64,000 nucleotides of DNA from AG25 sp035518815 (lineage in GTDB: Bacteria > Gemmatimonadota > Gemmatimonadetes > Gemmatimonadales > GWC2-71-9). Location of the stretch: NCBI GenBank assembly GCA_035518815.1, contig DATIXG010000053.1, positions 16,654-80,653 on the forward strand, read 5' to 3'. Positions 36,085-43,588 of the stretch are shown in pieces; the first letter of the stretch is position 1; every line of letters begins with the position of its first letter. A model generated the notes under the pieces. That model searched no databases, was not told the DNA's origin, and saw only the letters and a list, made by a program, of their open reading frames with translations. A program made the translations under genes and the position numbers.

Positions 36085-37653
36085 CTGACGCCGGCACCGC
36101 GTCTCTCCAAGTCCCGCTTCCTCGCGGGCCTCCAATGTCACAAGCTGCTGTGGTGGCAGGTGCACGAACCCCATGCCCCGGAGCTCCGGCCCAGCCCGGA
36201 TCTCGAGGCGCGATTCGCGGCGGGCAAGCTCGTGGGCGAGCTGGCGCGCACCTACGTGCCGGGCGGCGAGCTGATCGGATTCCGCCACTACGAGGTCGAG
36301 CGCAAGCTCGAAGCCACGCAAGCAGCGCTCGCGAGCGGCGGCCCGGCCCTCTACGAGGCCTCGTTCGCGACCGAGGGCGCCTACGCCGTCGTAGACATCC
36401 TCGAGCGAGGAAGGCGCGAGGACACGTTCACGCTCATCGAGGTCAAGTCTTCGACCGACGTGAAGCCCGAGCACATCCCGGACGTCGGTATCCAGGCGCA
36501 CGTGGCTCGCCGGAGCGGCATCGCGGTCGAGCGCGTCGAGGTGATGCACCTCAACCGCGCGTGCCGTTACCCCGATCTCTCAAACCTCTTCCTGCGCAAG
36601 GATGTGACGCCGCAGGTGGAGGGATTTCTGCCCGGCGTGGCGGACGAGATCGCGCGGCAGCAGGCCGACCTGGACGGACCCCTGCCCCACGTGCCGATCG
36701 GCGACCAGTGTTTCACGCCGTACGAATGTCCCTTCATGAAGCGATGCTGGCCGCAGTGGCCTGAGGACCACGTGAGCACGCTGTACGTGATGCGGCGGCG
36801 CGCACTCGAGCTCGAAGCCCAGGGATACCACACCCTGCACGATCTCCCCGGCGACTTGAAGCTGAGCGCCATCCAGGCCCGGCAGGTGCGCGCCGTGCAA
36901 GCGGGTGCGCTGGTCGTCGAGGACTCACTGACGGAAGCGCTCGCGCCGTTCGAGCGTTCGCTCGCCTTTCTCGATTTCGAAACGGTGAGCCCGGCGATCC
37001 CGGTGTGGAACGGATGCCGACCCTGGGACAAGGTCCCGGTGCAATTCAGCGTGCACGCGCAGCAGGCGTCCGGACGAGGCGGATACGAGCATCACGCATG
37101 GCTCTTCGACGGCCCGCCAGGAGCGGATCCGCGCCCCGAGCAGGCGGAGCGCCTCGTGGCGGCCTGTGCCGGAGCGGACGCGATCGTCGCCTACAATTCC
37201 TCCTTCGAGCGCGACTGCATCCGCTTGCTCGCCGACGGTGCGCCGGGCTTGGCGCGCGAGCTCGGCATGCTCGAGCTCAAGCTCGTCGATCTCCTGCCCG
37301 TCGTGCGGAACCACGTCTACCATCCCCAGTTCGCCGGCAGCTTCTCGCTCAAGAGCGTCCTGCCGGCCCTCGTACCCGACCTGTCATACGACGACCTCGC
37401 CGTCAAGGACGGCGCGACCGCGACCCTCGCGCTGTGGCGGTTGCTGTTCGAGCCCGAGTACTTCGCGCGGCGGGAGCGGGAGCGGCAGCGGCGCGCGCTG
37501 CTCGCGTACTGCGAGCGCGACAGTTGGGCGACAGTGAAGCTGCTCGATCGGCTGCGTGCGCTGGCGGGCCTGGCGCCGACGGCACCGGCGTTCCCGGTCG
37601 CCGACCTGGCACGGCAGAGGAGCCGTGCGGTGCAGCTCGATTTCGGTTTCTAG
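36085..37653 (+). CDS. DUF2779 protein: Cas4-like Fe-S nuclease fused to a DEDD-type exonuclease, CTG start
   Basis: 522 residues if begun at the CTG at 36085. The N-terminal half is PD-(D/E)xK nuclease-like: VVDILERG (Asp), LIEVKSS (Glu-x-Lys) and QAHVARRSG. Cysteines fit a Cas4/AddB-type cluster: Cys18 in AGLQCHK and three in QCFTPYECPFMKRCW. The C-terminal half is RNase H-like: SLAFLDFETVSPAIP (Asp-x-Glu), AYNSSFERD and YCERDSWATVK (Asp). The family is DUF2779, role unknown, probably DNA processing. No ATG, GTG or TTG lies in frame between the stop at 35980 and the GTG at 36160, yet the conserved start RLSKSRFLAGLQCHK, including the cluster cysteine, is encoded upstream of 36160. Either CTG is used or a frameshift exists. 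Confidence 0.8.
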   Translation: MTPAPRLSKSRFLAGLQCHKLLWWQVHEPHAPELRPSPDLEARFAAGKLVGELARTYVPGGELIGFRHYEVERKLEATQAALASGGPALYEASFATEGAYAVVDILERGRREDTFTLIEVKSSTDVKPEHIPDVGIQAHVARRSGIAVERVEVMHLNRACRYPDLSNLFLRKDVTPQVEGFLPGVADEIARQQADLDGPLPHVPIGDQCFTPYECPFMKRCWPQWPEDHVSTLYVMRRRALELEAQGYHTLHDLPGDLKLSAIQARQVRAVQAGALVVEDSLTEALAPFERSLAFLDFETVSPAIPVWNGCRPWDKVPVQFSVHAQQASGRGGYEHHAWLFDGPPGADPRPEQAERLVAACAGADAIVAYNSSFERDCIRLLADGAPGLARELGMLELKLVDLLPVVRNHVYHPQFAGSFSLKSVLPALVPDLSYDDLAVKDGATATLALWRLLFEPEYFARRERERQRRALLAYCERDSWATVKLLDRLRALAGLAPTAPAFPVADLARQRSRAVQLDFGF

Positions 37654-37671
37654 ACTGAGGACCCGGCGCGC

Positions 37672-38229
37672 CTACTTCGTGCGCTCGAGGTAGTCGCCCG
37701 TGCGAGGGTCCACGCGAACCTTCTCCCCTTCGCTGACGAAGTCGGGCACCTGCACCGTGACCCCATTGGAAAGCTTGGCGGGCTTGGTACTCGCCGTCTT
37801 GGTGGCGCTCCGCATGACGGGCGAGGTTTCCACCACCTGCAGGTCGATCACCGACGGCAGCTCGATCGCGATCGGGCGGCCGTTCAGCCACTCGACCTTG
37901 ATCACCATCTCGGGCTGAAGCCAGGGGCGGGCGTCGCCGGTGGTCTCGTCGTCGAGCGTGTGTTGCTCATAGGACTGGAGGTCCATGAGGTGCACGCCCG
38001 CCTGATCCTGGTAGAGCACCTGGAACTCCTTGGTATCGAGCCGGGCCTCGTCCACGAAGTCGGTGGCGGAGAGCCTGGTGTCGAACGTGTTCCCGGTGAC
38101 GAGGTTGCGGAACCGCACCTGGACGAACGCGCGCAGGTTGCCGGGCGTCCGATGCGTGAACTCCATGACGCGGCACGGCTGTCCTTCGATCATCAGGACG
38201 TGGCCGCGGCGAATGTCGGTGGCCTTCAT
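37672..38229 (-). CDS. efp: Elongation factor P with Asn at the tip position
   Basis: Translation factor that helps ribosomes past polyproline; 185 residues, three beta domains. The first domain begins MKATDIRRGHVLMIEGQPCRVMEF. In the loop where E. coli has Lys34 (KPGKG), this protein reads TPGNLRAF, so the tip residue is Asn31. The known lysine (EpmA) and arginine (EarP) modifications are therefore not possible at this place. The C-terminal signature LSNGVTVQVPDFVSEGEKVRVDPRTGDYLER is intact. The ATG at 38229 is preferred over a 10-codon extension; a promoter just upstream puts the mRNA start 3 nt before it. Confidence 0.93.
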   Translation of the reverse strand: MKATDIRRGHVLMIEGQPCRVMEFTHRTPGNLRAFVQVRFRNLVTGNTFDTRLSATDFVDEARLDTKEFQVLYQDQAGVHLMDLQSYEQHTLDDETTGDARPWLQPEMVIKVEWLNGRPIAIELPSVIDLQVVETSPVMRSATKTASTKPAKLSNGVTVQVPDFVSEGEKVRVDPRTGDYLERTK

Positions 38230-38238
38230 TCGGGCGGG

Positions 38239-38266
38239 AAGATAACCGGGCCGGGGCACCGGTCAA
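38239..38266 (-). promoter_or_regulatory. Putative efp promoter
   Basis: Minus strand TTGACC (38261-38266), 16-base spacer, TATCTT (38239-38244). Predicted start 38232, three bases before the efp ATG. This is one of the clearest leaderless-type promoters in the window. Confidence 0.6.
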
Positions 38267-38292
38267 CGGGCCCGCGCGCCGCGCGTATCCGC

Positions 38293-38321
38293 TTGACGCG
38301 CGCAGGCGGTCCGCGCATGGT
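38293..38321 (+). promoter_or_regulatory. Possible promoter of the DegP-like protease gene
   Basis: TTGACG (38293-38298), 17-base spacer, CATGGT (38316-38321). The -10 is weak. Predicted start about 38328, giving a leader of about 37 nt before the ATG at 38365. Confidence 0.35.
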
Positions 38322-38364
38322 TCGCGCCACCCTCCCCATTCCTTTCATTGTCGAGGATGTCGCC

Positions 38365-39756
38365 ATGAGTAGCACCGCTGTGAAGCCGCTCGTTGTGCTC
38401 TGCGCCGCCACGCTCCTTGCCGCTGCGTCCCTCAGGGGTCAGGGAGGGGGCCGCCGCACGACCAAGTCGGCCGCGGTGACCGATCAGCGCCAGTCGGTCA
38501 TCGTCGACGCGGCGGCGCGGGTTGCGCCCGCCGTCGTGAGCGTCAACGTTCTGCGACGGCAGCGGGAAATGCCGAACGACCCCTACTCGATGTTCTTCAT
38601 GCCGCGGGGCTACGAGCGGAAGGTCGAGGGGTACGGATCCGGGTTCGTCATCTCGTCGGACGGCGTAGTCATCACGAATCAGCACGTCACGAGCGGCGCC
38701 GAGCAGATCGTGGTGACGACCCGCGAGGGCACCGACTACCCCGCCAAGGTGCTCGGCGAAGATCCGCTCACCGACATCGCGGTCCTCAAGATCGAGGGGA
38801 CGGGCCTCCCCACCGCGCCGCTGGGGGCGAGCACCGACCTGGTGGTGGGCGAGTGGGTGGTGGCGATCGGCAACCCGTTCGCCTACCTGCTCGGCAACAC
38901 GGAGCCCAGCGTGACCGCCGGCGTCGTGAGCGCCGTCGGACGCAACCTGCTCCCCTCGGGGGACCAGACCGGGGTCTACGTCGACATGATCCAGACCGAC
39001 GCCTCGATCAACCCCGGGAATTCTGGGGGACCGCTGGTGGACGTCGACGGCCGGGTGGTCGGGGTGAATAGCTCGATCCTGACCCCGTCGGGCGGGTCAG
39101 TCGGAATCGGGTTCGCGATCCCCATCGAGCGGGCGGTTCGGGTGGCGAGCGAGCTGAAGCGATACGGGCACGTGCGGCGGCCCTGGGTGGGGCTGGATGT
39201 CGCGGGGACGGAGGATCTTCGGGACTGGAAGAAGTCGGGGGGGTTGCGCGTCTCGTCCGTGGCGCTGGGCGGCCCGGCCGCGCGGGCCGGGATGGCCGCC
39301 GGGGACGTTCTCCTCAACGTGCAGGAGCGTTCGATTCACACGTTTTTGGACTGGGAAGCCGTGATGCTGGACACAGGCCCGGGCGATACCGTGGTGGTAG
39401 CTTACCGCCGCGCCGAGCGGCGGCTGGTAGCCAGGCTGGCGGTTACGGACCTGCCAACCACGGTCGCCGAGAAGGTGTCGATCCTGGGCGGGCTGCAGGC
39501 AATCACAATCACCCCCGCGATCCGCCAGGAGCGCGGCATTCAGACCGAGCAGGGCGCGCTGATTTACCAGATCGGCGACGATGCGCAACAGGCGACCGGC
39601 CTCCGGCCCGGTGACGTGATCTTCCAGATCAACCGGCAGGCGGTGCGAAGCGCCGAAGACTTGAAGCGGCTGTTCGGCTCGTCCGGCGGCCAGCCCGTGA
39701 CGGTGTGGCTCGAGCGCGGTGGCTCGGTGGGACGGACGACGTTCTACGTGCAATGA
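38365..39756 (+). CDS. HtrA/DegP-like periplasmic serine protease with two PDZ domains
   Basis: Envelope quality-control protease, 463 residues. Signal segment (8-25), then a trypsin-like domain with His107 (TNQHVTSG), Asp137 (DPLTDIAVLK) and Ser220 (NPGNSGGPLV). Two PDZ domains follow (about 275-360 and 370-460), the second ending with a Leu-Lys-Arg-Leu-Phe helix. The ATG at 38365 starts exactly at the signal peptide and has GAGGAT upstream. The stop overlaps the ATG of tag (ATGA), so the protease and the repair glycosylase are cotranslated. Confidence 0.94.
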   Translation: MSSTAVKPLVVLCAATLLAAASLRGQGGGRRTTKSAAVTDQRQSVIVDAAARVAPAVVSVNVLRRQREMPNDPYSMFFMPRGYERKVEGYGSGFVISSDGVVITNQHVTSGAEQIVVTTREGTDYPAKVLGEDPLTDIAVLKIEGTGLPTAPLGASTDLVVGEWVVAIGNPFAYLLGNTEPSVTAGVVSAVGRNLLPSGDQTGVYVDMIQTDASINPGNSGGPLVDVDGRVVGVNSSILTPSGGSVGIGFAIPIERAVRVASELKRYGHVRRPWVGLDVAGTEDLRDWKKSGGLRVSSVALGGPAARAGMAAGDVLLNVQERSIHTFLDWEAVMLDTGPGDTVVVAYRRAERRLVARLAVTDLPTTVAEKVSILGGLQAITITPAIRQERGIQTEQGALIYQIGDDAQQATGLRPGDVIFQINRQAVRSAEDLKRLFGSSGGQPVTVWLERGGSVGRTTFYVQ

Positions 39757-40325
39757 TGCAGAAGCGCTGCACGTGGGCGGGCGACGATCCGCTGATGGTC
39801 GCCTATCACGATCGCGAATGGGGCGTCCCGGTCCACGACGACCGCAAACACTTCGAGTTCCTGGTGCTCGACGCTTTTCAGGCCGGCCTGTCCTGGGCGA
39901 TCGTGTTGAAGAAGCGGGAGAACTTTCGGCGCGCGTTCGACGACTTCGACCCTGAGAAGATCGCGCGCTACCGCGCAACGCGGATCGCGCGGCTGCTCCG
40001 GGACGAGGGCATCATCCGGAACCGCCAGAAGGTCGAGGGAACGGTGCGAAATGCGCGCGCGTTCCTCCAGGTCCAGGAGCAACATGGCTCCTTCGACGCG
40101 TTCGTGTGGGACTTCGTGGACGGGAAGGTGCGGCGGAATGCCTGGAAGGCACGGGGGCAGATTCCCGCCCGCACGGCGGAATCGGACCGGTTGAGCGCGG
40201 CCCTGAAGGCGCGTGACTTCACCTTCGTGGGCTCGACGATCTGTTACGCGTACATGCAGGCGGCCGGCCTCGTGAACGATCACGTCGTGTCGTGCTTCCG
40301 GTACGCGGCCGTTCGCAAAGCCTGA
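39753..40325 (+). CDS. tag: DNA-3-methyladenine glycosylase I
   Basis: Removes 3-methyladenine from alkylated DNA, 190 residues. The family signature runs KRCTWAGDDPLMVAYHDREWGVP, with the zinc ligands Cys and His near the N-terminus and HVVSCFRY at the end. Also visible are FEFLVLDAFQAGLSWAIVLKKRENFRRAFDDFDP and GSTICYAYMQAAGLVNDH. Two adjacent ATG codons open the frame; the first overlaps the protease stop. Followed by 163 bases without a gene. Confidence 0.96.
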   Translation: MMQKRCTWAGDDPLMVAYHDREWGVPVHDDRKHFEFLVLDAFQAGLSWAIVLKKRENFRRAFDDFDPEKIARYRATRIARLLRDEGIIRNRQKVEGTVRNARAFLQVQEQHGSFDAFVWDFVDGKVRRNAWKARGQIPARTAESDRLSAALKARDFTFVGSTICYAYMQAAGLVNDHVVSCFRYAAVRKA

Positions 40326-40426
40326 CGTCGAACCACGAGACGGAAGCGGTGTAGCAACGGTTCGTTACTTGCAGCGATTGTGTGCAGTGCGGTTGATGTG
40401 TCGCGGCAACGCAGCGCCCAAACGCG

Positions 40427-40442
40427 CGTGACGTAGCTCACG
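40427..40442. promoter_or_regulatory. CRP/FNR-like palindrome
   Basis: CGTGA-N6-TCACG, a perfect 5-base inverted repeat with the spacing of CRP/FNR-family operators (TGTGA-N6-TCACA). It lies 47 bases before the lipoprotein gene at 40489. No regulator gene of this family is in the window. Confidence 0.3.
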
Positions 40443-40488
40443 CAATTCCTGGCACGAGGGCCGACGAAGGCCCGGGGGTAGAGGGGAC

Positions 40489-41361
40489 ATGCTCAGCAAA
40501 GCCCAACTGACAAAGTCTGGCGCGGCGATCGCGCTCGTGCTCCTCGCCGTCGCCGGGTGCCGGCAGGGTCCGCCTGTCGGCAGCCAAGGGACTCCCGAGG
40601 AAGTCTCCAAGATGTCCACCGAGCGGGATCAGCTCCTCGCGGAGGTGGCAGAAAACGCGCGGATGATGAGCGAGATCGGAGCCGACCTCGCCCGCGTGCG
40701 CATCCCGAGCCGCGCGCTCAAGGTGTCGAGCGAGTCGCCGGTGCGCGCCCAGCGCGACAGCATCATTGCGCGCATCCACTACGTGACGACGCGCGTGAAC
40801 GAAAGCGAGCGCAAGCTGAAGGAGAGCGAGGACCGGATCCACGCGCTGACGACGCTGTCCGACAGCCTGCGGTCGTCGCTCGAGGCTTCCGTGCAGAACT
40901 ACGAGTCGGTCCTCGAGGCGCAGCGCGCCACGATTGCGGCGCTCACTGACCAGATCAATCAGCTCACGGCTGACAACGTCGCGCTCACGGACACCGTGAC
41001 CCAGCTCAAGACGATCAACAACACGGTGTACTACGTGATCGGGACGCGCGACGAGCTGTTGAAGAAGGGGATCGTGGTGCAGGAGGGCGGCAGCCGGTTC
41101 CCTCTGATCTTTGCCAAGGTCGGGGTGACGGTGGTCCCCGCCCGCCAGCTCGACCCGGCGGCGTTCACGCCGATCAACAAGCGGGCCGTCACCGAGATCC
41201 CGCTCCCGAGCTCCGATCACGCCTACCGGATCGCCTCGCGCCAGGACCTGGACGGCCTGGTGACGGCCGCCGATGGCGGGAAGATCAACGGTACCTTGAA
41301 GATCGCGAACCCCGACAAGTTCTGGTCCACCTCGCGGTTCTTGATCCTGATCGAGAGCTGA
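40489..41361 (+). CDS. Coiled-coil lipoprotein, unknown function
   Basis: 290 residues. Lipobox VAGC (Cys24) after the signal. Residues about 37-180 are strongly helical and heptad-like (RDQLLAEVAENARMMSEIG, then ESERKLKESEDRIHALTTL), predicting a long coiled coil. The C-terminal third is compact, with TVYYVIGTRDELLKKGIVVQEGG, seen in other envelope proteins of this type. Probably a periplasmic spacer or scaffold anchored in a membrane. AGGGG precedes the ATG. Followed by an intrinsic terminator. Confidence 0.7.
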   Translation: MLSKAQLTKSGAAIALVLLAVAGCRQGPPVGSQGTPEEVSKMSTERDQLLAEVAENARMMSEIGADLARVRIPSRALKVSSESPVRAQRDSIIARIHYVTTRVNESERKLKESEDRIHALTTLSDSLRSSLEASVQNYESVLEAQRATIAALTDQINQLTADNVALTDTVTQLKTINNTVYYVIGTRDELLKKGIVVQEGGSRFPLIFAKVGVTVVPARQLDPAAFTPINKRAVTEIPLPSSDHAYRIASRQDLDGLVTAADGGKINGTLKIANPDKFWSTSRFLILIES

Positions 41362-41376
41362 CCCAGCTGTCTCTGC

Positions 41377-41413
41377 ACAGCCCCGCGCCGCCAGGCGACG
41401 CGGGGCTGTTCAT
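41377..41413 (+). terminator. Intrinsic terminator after the coiled-coil lipoprotein gene
   Basis: Eleven-base perfect arms (41377-41387 with 41399-41409), 11-base loop, then TCATTTT. It lies 16 bases past the stop codon. Confidence 0.8.
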
Positions 41414-41514
41414 TTTGTGCAACTTGACCGGCCCACGCCCGCGTTGCGACCTTGCGGCACCGGCAAACCACGATCGTCGCACCGTCCGCCAACCGAGAGG
41501 CCTGGTACTGGTAC

Positions 41515-42723
41515 ATGAAAGCCACACTCGCCGCATTGCTGGCCGTGCTGCCGCTGCTGGCGGCCGCCGGCTCCCGGAACGCCACGGCAGGCCGCTCGGA
41601 CGAGTCGGTGTTCGTCAACGGCCTGAAGCCCGGCCAACACGAGTCGCTCCTCTACGTCTGGACGAGCGACCCCGATGCAAAGGACCCCGACTTCCTGAGC
41701 GTCATCGACGCGAACCCCGCATCGCCGACGTACGGCAAGGTGATTGCGACCGCGCCGACCACCGGATCCACTGGCAACGAGGCACACCACTTCGGCTACA
41801 CCGCGGACGCCGACCGCATCTTCGCCGGGGGGCTCTTCACGAACCGCCTGTTCATCTATGACGTGAAGACCGACCCGCGGAAGCCGAAACTCATCACGAC
41901 CGTGGCCGACCTCGCGGCCACCACCGGCTACTCGGGCCCGCACACGTTTTACGCGGTGCCCGGCGGCGTCATGATCGCGATGCTCGGCGGCAAGGATGGC
42001 GGCGCGCCTGGCGGGCTCGTCACCCTCGACAACGATGGCAAGTTCGTGAAGGCCCTGGCCGCGCCCGAGTACATGTATGACGTCGGCGTGAAGCGCGAGC
42101 TGAATCTCATGATCTCATCGAGCTGGGCGCATCCCCACAGCATCATCCACGGCATGGCCCCGATGAGCGAAGTCGGCGACGAGGTCGTCGCGTGGGATTT
42201 CGCGACGGGCAAAGTGCTGCAGGAAGCGCACCTGGACAAGGCGCCGCTCGAGATCCGCTGGCTGCATGCGGGCACCGCTCGCGGCGGGTTCGTCAACTGC
42301 GCGTTCGGCAACAGCGTGTGGCATTGGGAGGTGAAGGACGGCAAGCTGGACTTCGCCAAGGTGCTCCAGCTGCCGGACGGATCGATCCCGGCCGACATGC
42401 GGATTTCCTACGACGACAAGTTCCTGTTCGTGTCGTTGTTCGGCGCCGGCGCCGTCAATCAGTATGACATCTCGAATCCCGTGAAGCCGACCCTGGTCAG
42501 CACCGTGGCGGTGCCCCAAGCCCAAATGATGAAACTGACCCCGGACAACCAGCGGCTCTACATCAGCAACTCGCTCCTGTCCAACCTGGATGGCAAGGTG
42601 CCCTACCGGGTGCGACTGATCAACGTCGGCCCGAAGGGGATGGCACTCGATCCCAAGTTCGATGTGGATTTCGAGAATCTGCCCACCGGCCAGGCCCGCC
42701 CGCACGACATGCTGTTGAAATAG
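41515..42723 (+). CDS. Methanethiol oxidase / selenium-binding protein family (SBP56)
   Basis: Seven-bladed propeller enzyme, 402 residues with an N-terminal signal peptide. Family landmarks are NEAHHFGYTADADRIFAGGLF, PEYMYDVGVKRELNLMISSSWAHP, ARGGFVNCAFGNSVWHWE, and QAQMMKLTPDNQRLYISNSLLS. Characterised members are periplasmic copper enzymes that oxidise methanethiol to formaldehyde, sulfide and peroxide. The His-rich positions of the metal site are kept. The SCO-type copper chaperone genes that often accompany such enzymes are not adjacent. Export and the His motifs make the oxidase role likely, not certain. Confidence 0.85.
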   Translation: MKATLAALLAVLPLLAAAGSRNATAGRSDESVFVNGLKPGQHESLLYVWTSDPDAKDPDFLSVIDANPASPTYGKVIATAPTTGSTGNEAHHFGYTADADRIFAGGLFTNRLFIYDVKTDPRKPKLITTVADLAATTGYSGPHTFYAVPGGVMIAMLGGKDGGAPGGLVTLDNDGKFVKALAAPEYMYDVGVKRELNLMISSSWAHPHSIIHGMAPMSEVGDEVVAWDFATGKVLQEAHLDKAPLEIRWLHAGTARGGFVNCAFGNSVWHWEVKDGKLDFAKVLQLPDGSIPADMRISYDDKFLFVSLFGAGAVNQYDISNPVKPTLVSTVAVPQAQMMKLTPDNQRLYISNSLLSNLDGKVPYRVRLINVGPKGMALDPKFDVDFENLPTGQARPHDMLLK

Positions 42724-42784
42724 GGGTTCGGGGTTAGGGGCTGGGGCTTGGGGCCCAGCCCTAACCCCCAACCCCTAACCCCTA
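42722..42784. repeat. GGGGTTAGGGG-type inverted repeat between convergent genes
   Basis: About 63 bases composed of GGGGTT(A/C)GGGG units on the left and their complements on the right. The arms are near-perfect inverted copies with one or two bulges. It includes both stop codons and fills the whole 58-base gap between the methanethiol oxidase and ABC permease genes. There is no T run. It may terminate transcription in both directions, form a G-quadruplex, or be a mobile palindromic element. Confidence 0.65.
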
Positions 42785-43588
42785 GCTGAACGCCCGCCGC
42801 TCGAACGCCCGCTCTCCCCACACCCAGAACGCTGCTGAAATGATCGTGAGCGCGAGCCACACGAAGCCGAGCGGCATGTGCGGGAGGCCAGGAGTGAGGG
42901 CGCCACGCATCCCTTCCGAGACGTAGACGAGCGGGTTGACGAGGACGGCGTACTTGAGGACCGGCACCGCGGCGAGACCCTGCCACGGGTAGTACGCGCA
43001 GCCGAAGAAGATCGTCGGCGCGACAATCACCGAAAACATCAAGCCGACTTGCTGCGGCTGAATGGCCGTGCCGAGCAGCAGGCCCATGGCCGAGAAGGCG
43101 GTGGCGCCGAGCAGCGTGACGAGCGCCAGGGCTCCCCCTTCCGTCCACGTGAGACCCGCGATCGGCCCCATGATCAGCCGGGCGATGGGGAGCACGAAGA
43201 TGGCTGCCACGAGTCCCTGGATCACGCCCGCCACCACCTTCTCGAAGGCGATCATGCGCGCGGACGCGGGCGCGAGGAGCCGGTCTTCGATCTCCCTCGT
43301 CCACCCGAAGTCCTGCACCAGCGGCAGCGCGACCGACTGGATGCTCGACAGTGCAAGACTGATTGCGATAATGCCGGGCAAGAGCGCCGTCCCGTACCCT
43401 TGCTGCACAAAGTGCATTTTCGGGAGCAGGTACCCGAACACCACCACGAACAGGATGGGCTGGAGCGTCGTGCGGACGAGGAAATACGGCAGCTCGCGTT
43501 GCGCCACGCGAAGGTCCCGCAGCAGCAGAGCCCAGAAGACCTGCCGGGCGGCGACGGTCGGGCGAACGGGAGCGATGCTGGCGGTCAA
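42782..43588 (-). CDS. ABC-2 type exporter permease
   Basis: Six-TM membrane subunit, 268 residues. After a cytoplasmic start, the ABC2 membrane domain begins LLRDLRVAQRELPYFLVRTTLQPILFVVVFGYLLP. The family hallmark is the loop FGWTREIEDRLLAPASARMIAFEKVVAGVIQG, with CAYYPWQGL near the C-terminus, as in DrrB/YadH proteins. The TTG start at 43588 overlaps the TGA of the ATPase gene by 4 nt (TTGA), giving tight coupling. It exports an unidentified hydrophobic or drug-like substrate with the ATPase. Confidence 0.9.
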   Translation of the reverse strand: MTASIAPVRPTVAARQVFWALLLRDLRVAQRELPYFLVRTTLQPILFVVVFGYLLPKMHFVQQGYGTALLPGIIAISLALSSIQSVALPLVQDFGWTREIEDRLLAPASARMIAFEKVVAGVIQGLVAAIFVLPIARLIMGPIAGLTWTEGGALALVTLLGATAFSAMGLLLGTAIQPQQVGLMFSVIVAPTIFFGCAYYPWQGLAAVPVLKYAVLVNPLVYVSEGMRGALTPGLPHMPLGFVWLALTIISAAFWVWGERAFERRAFS

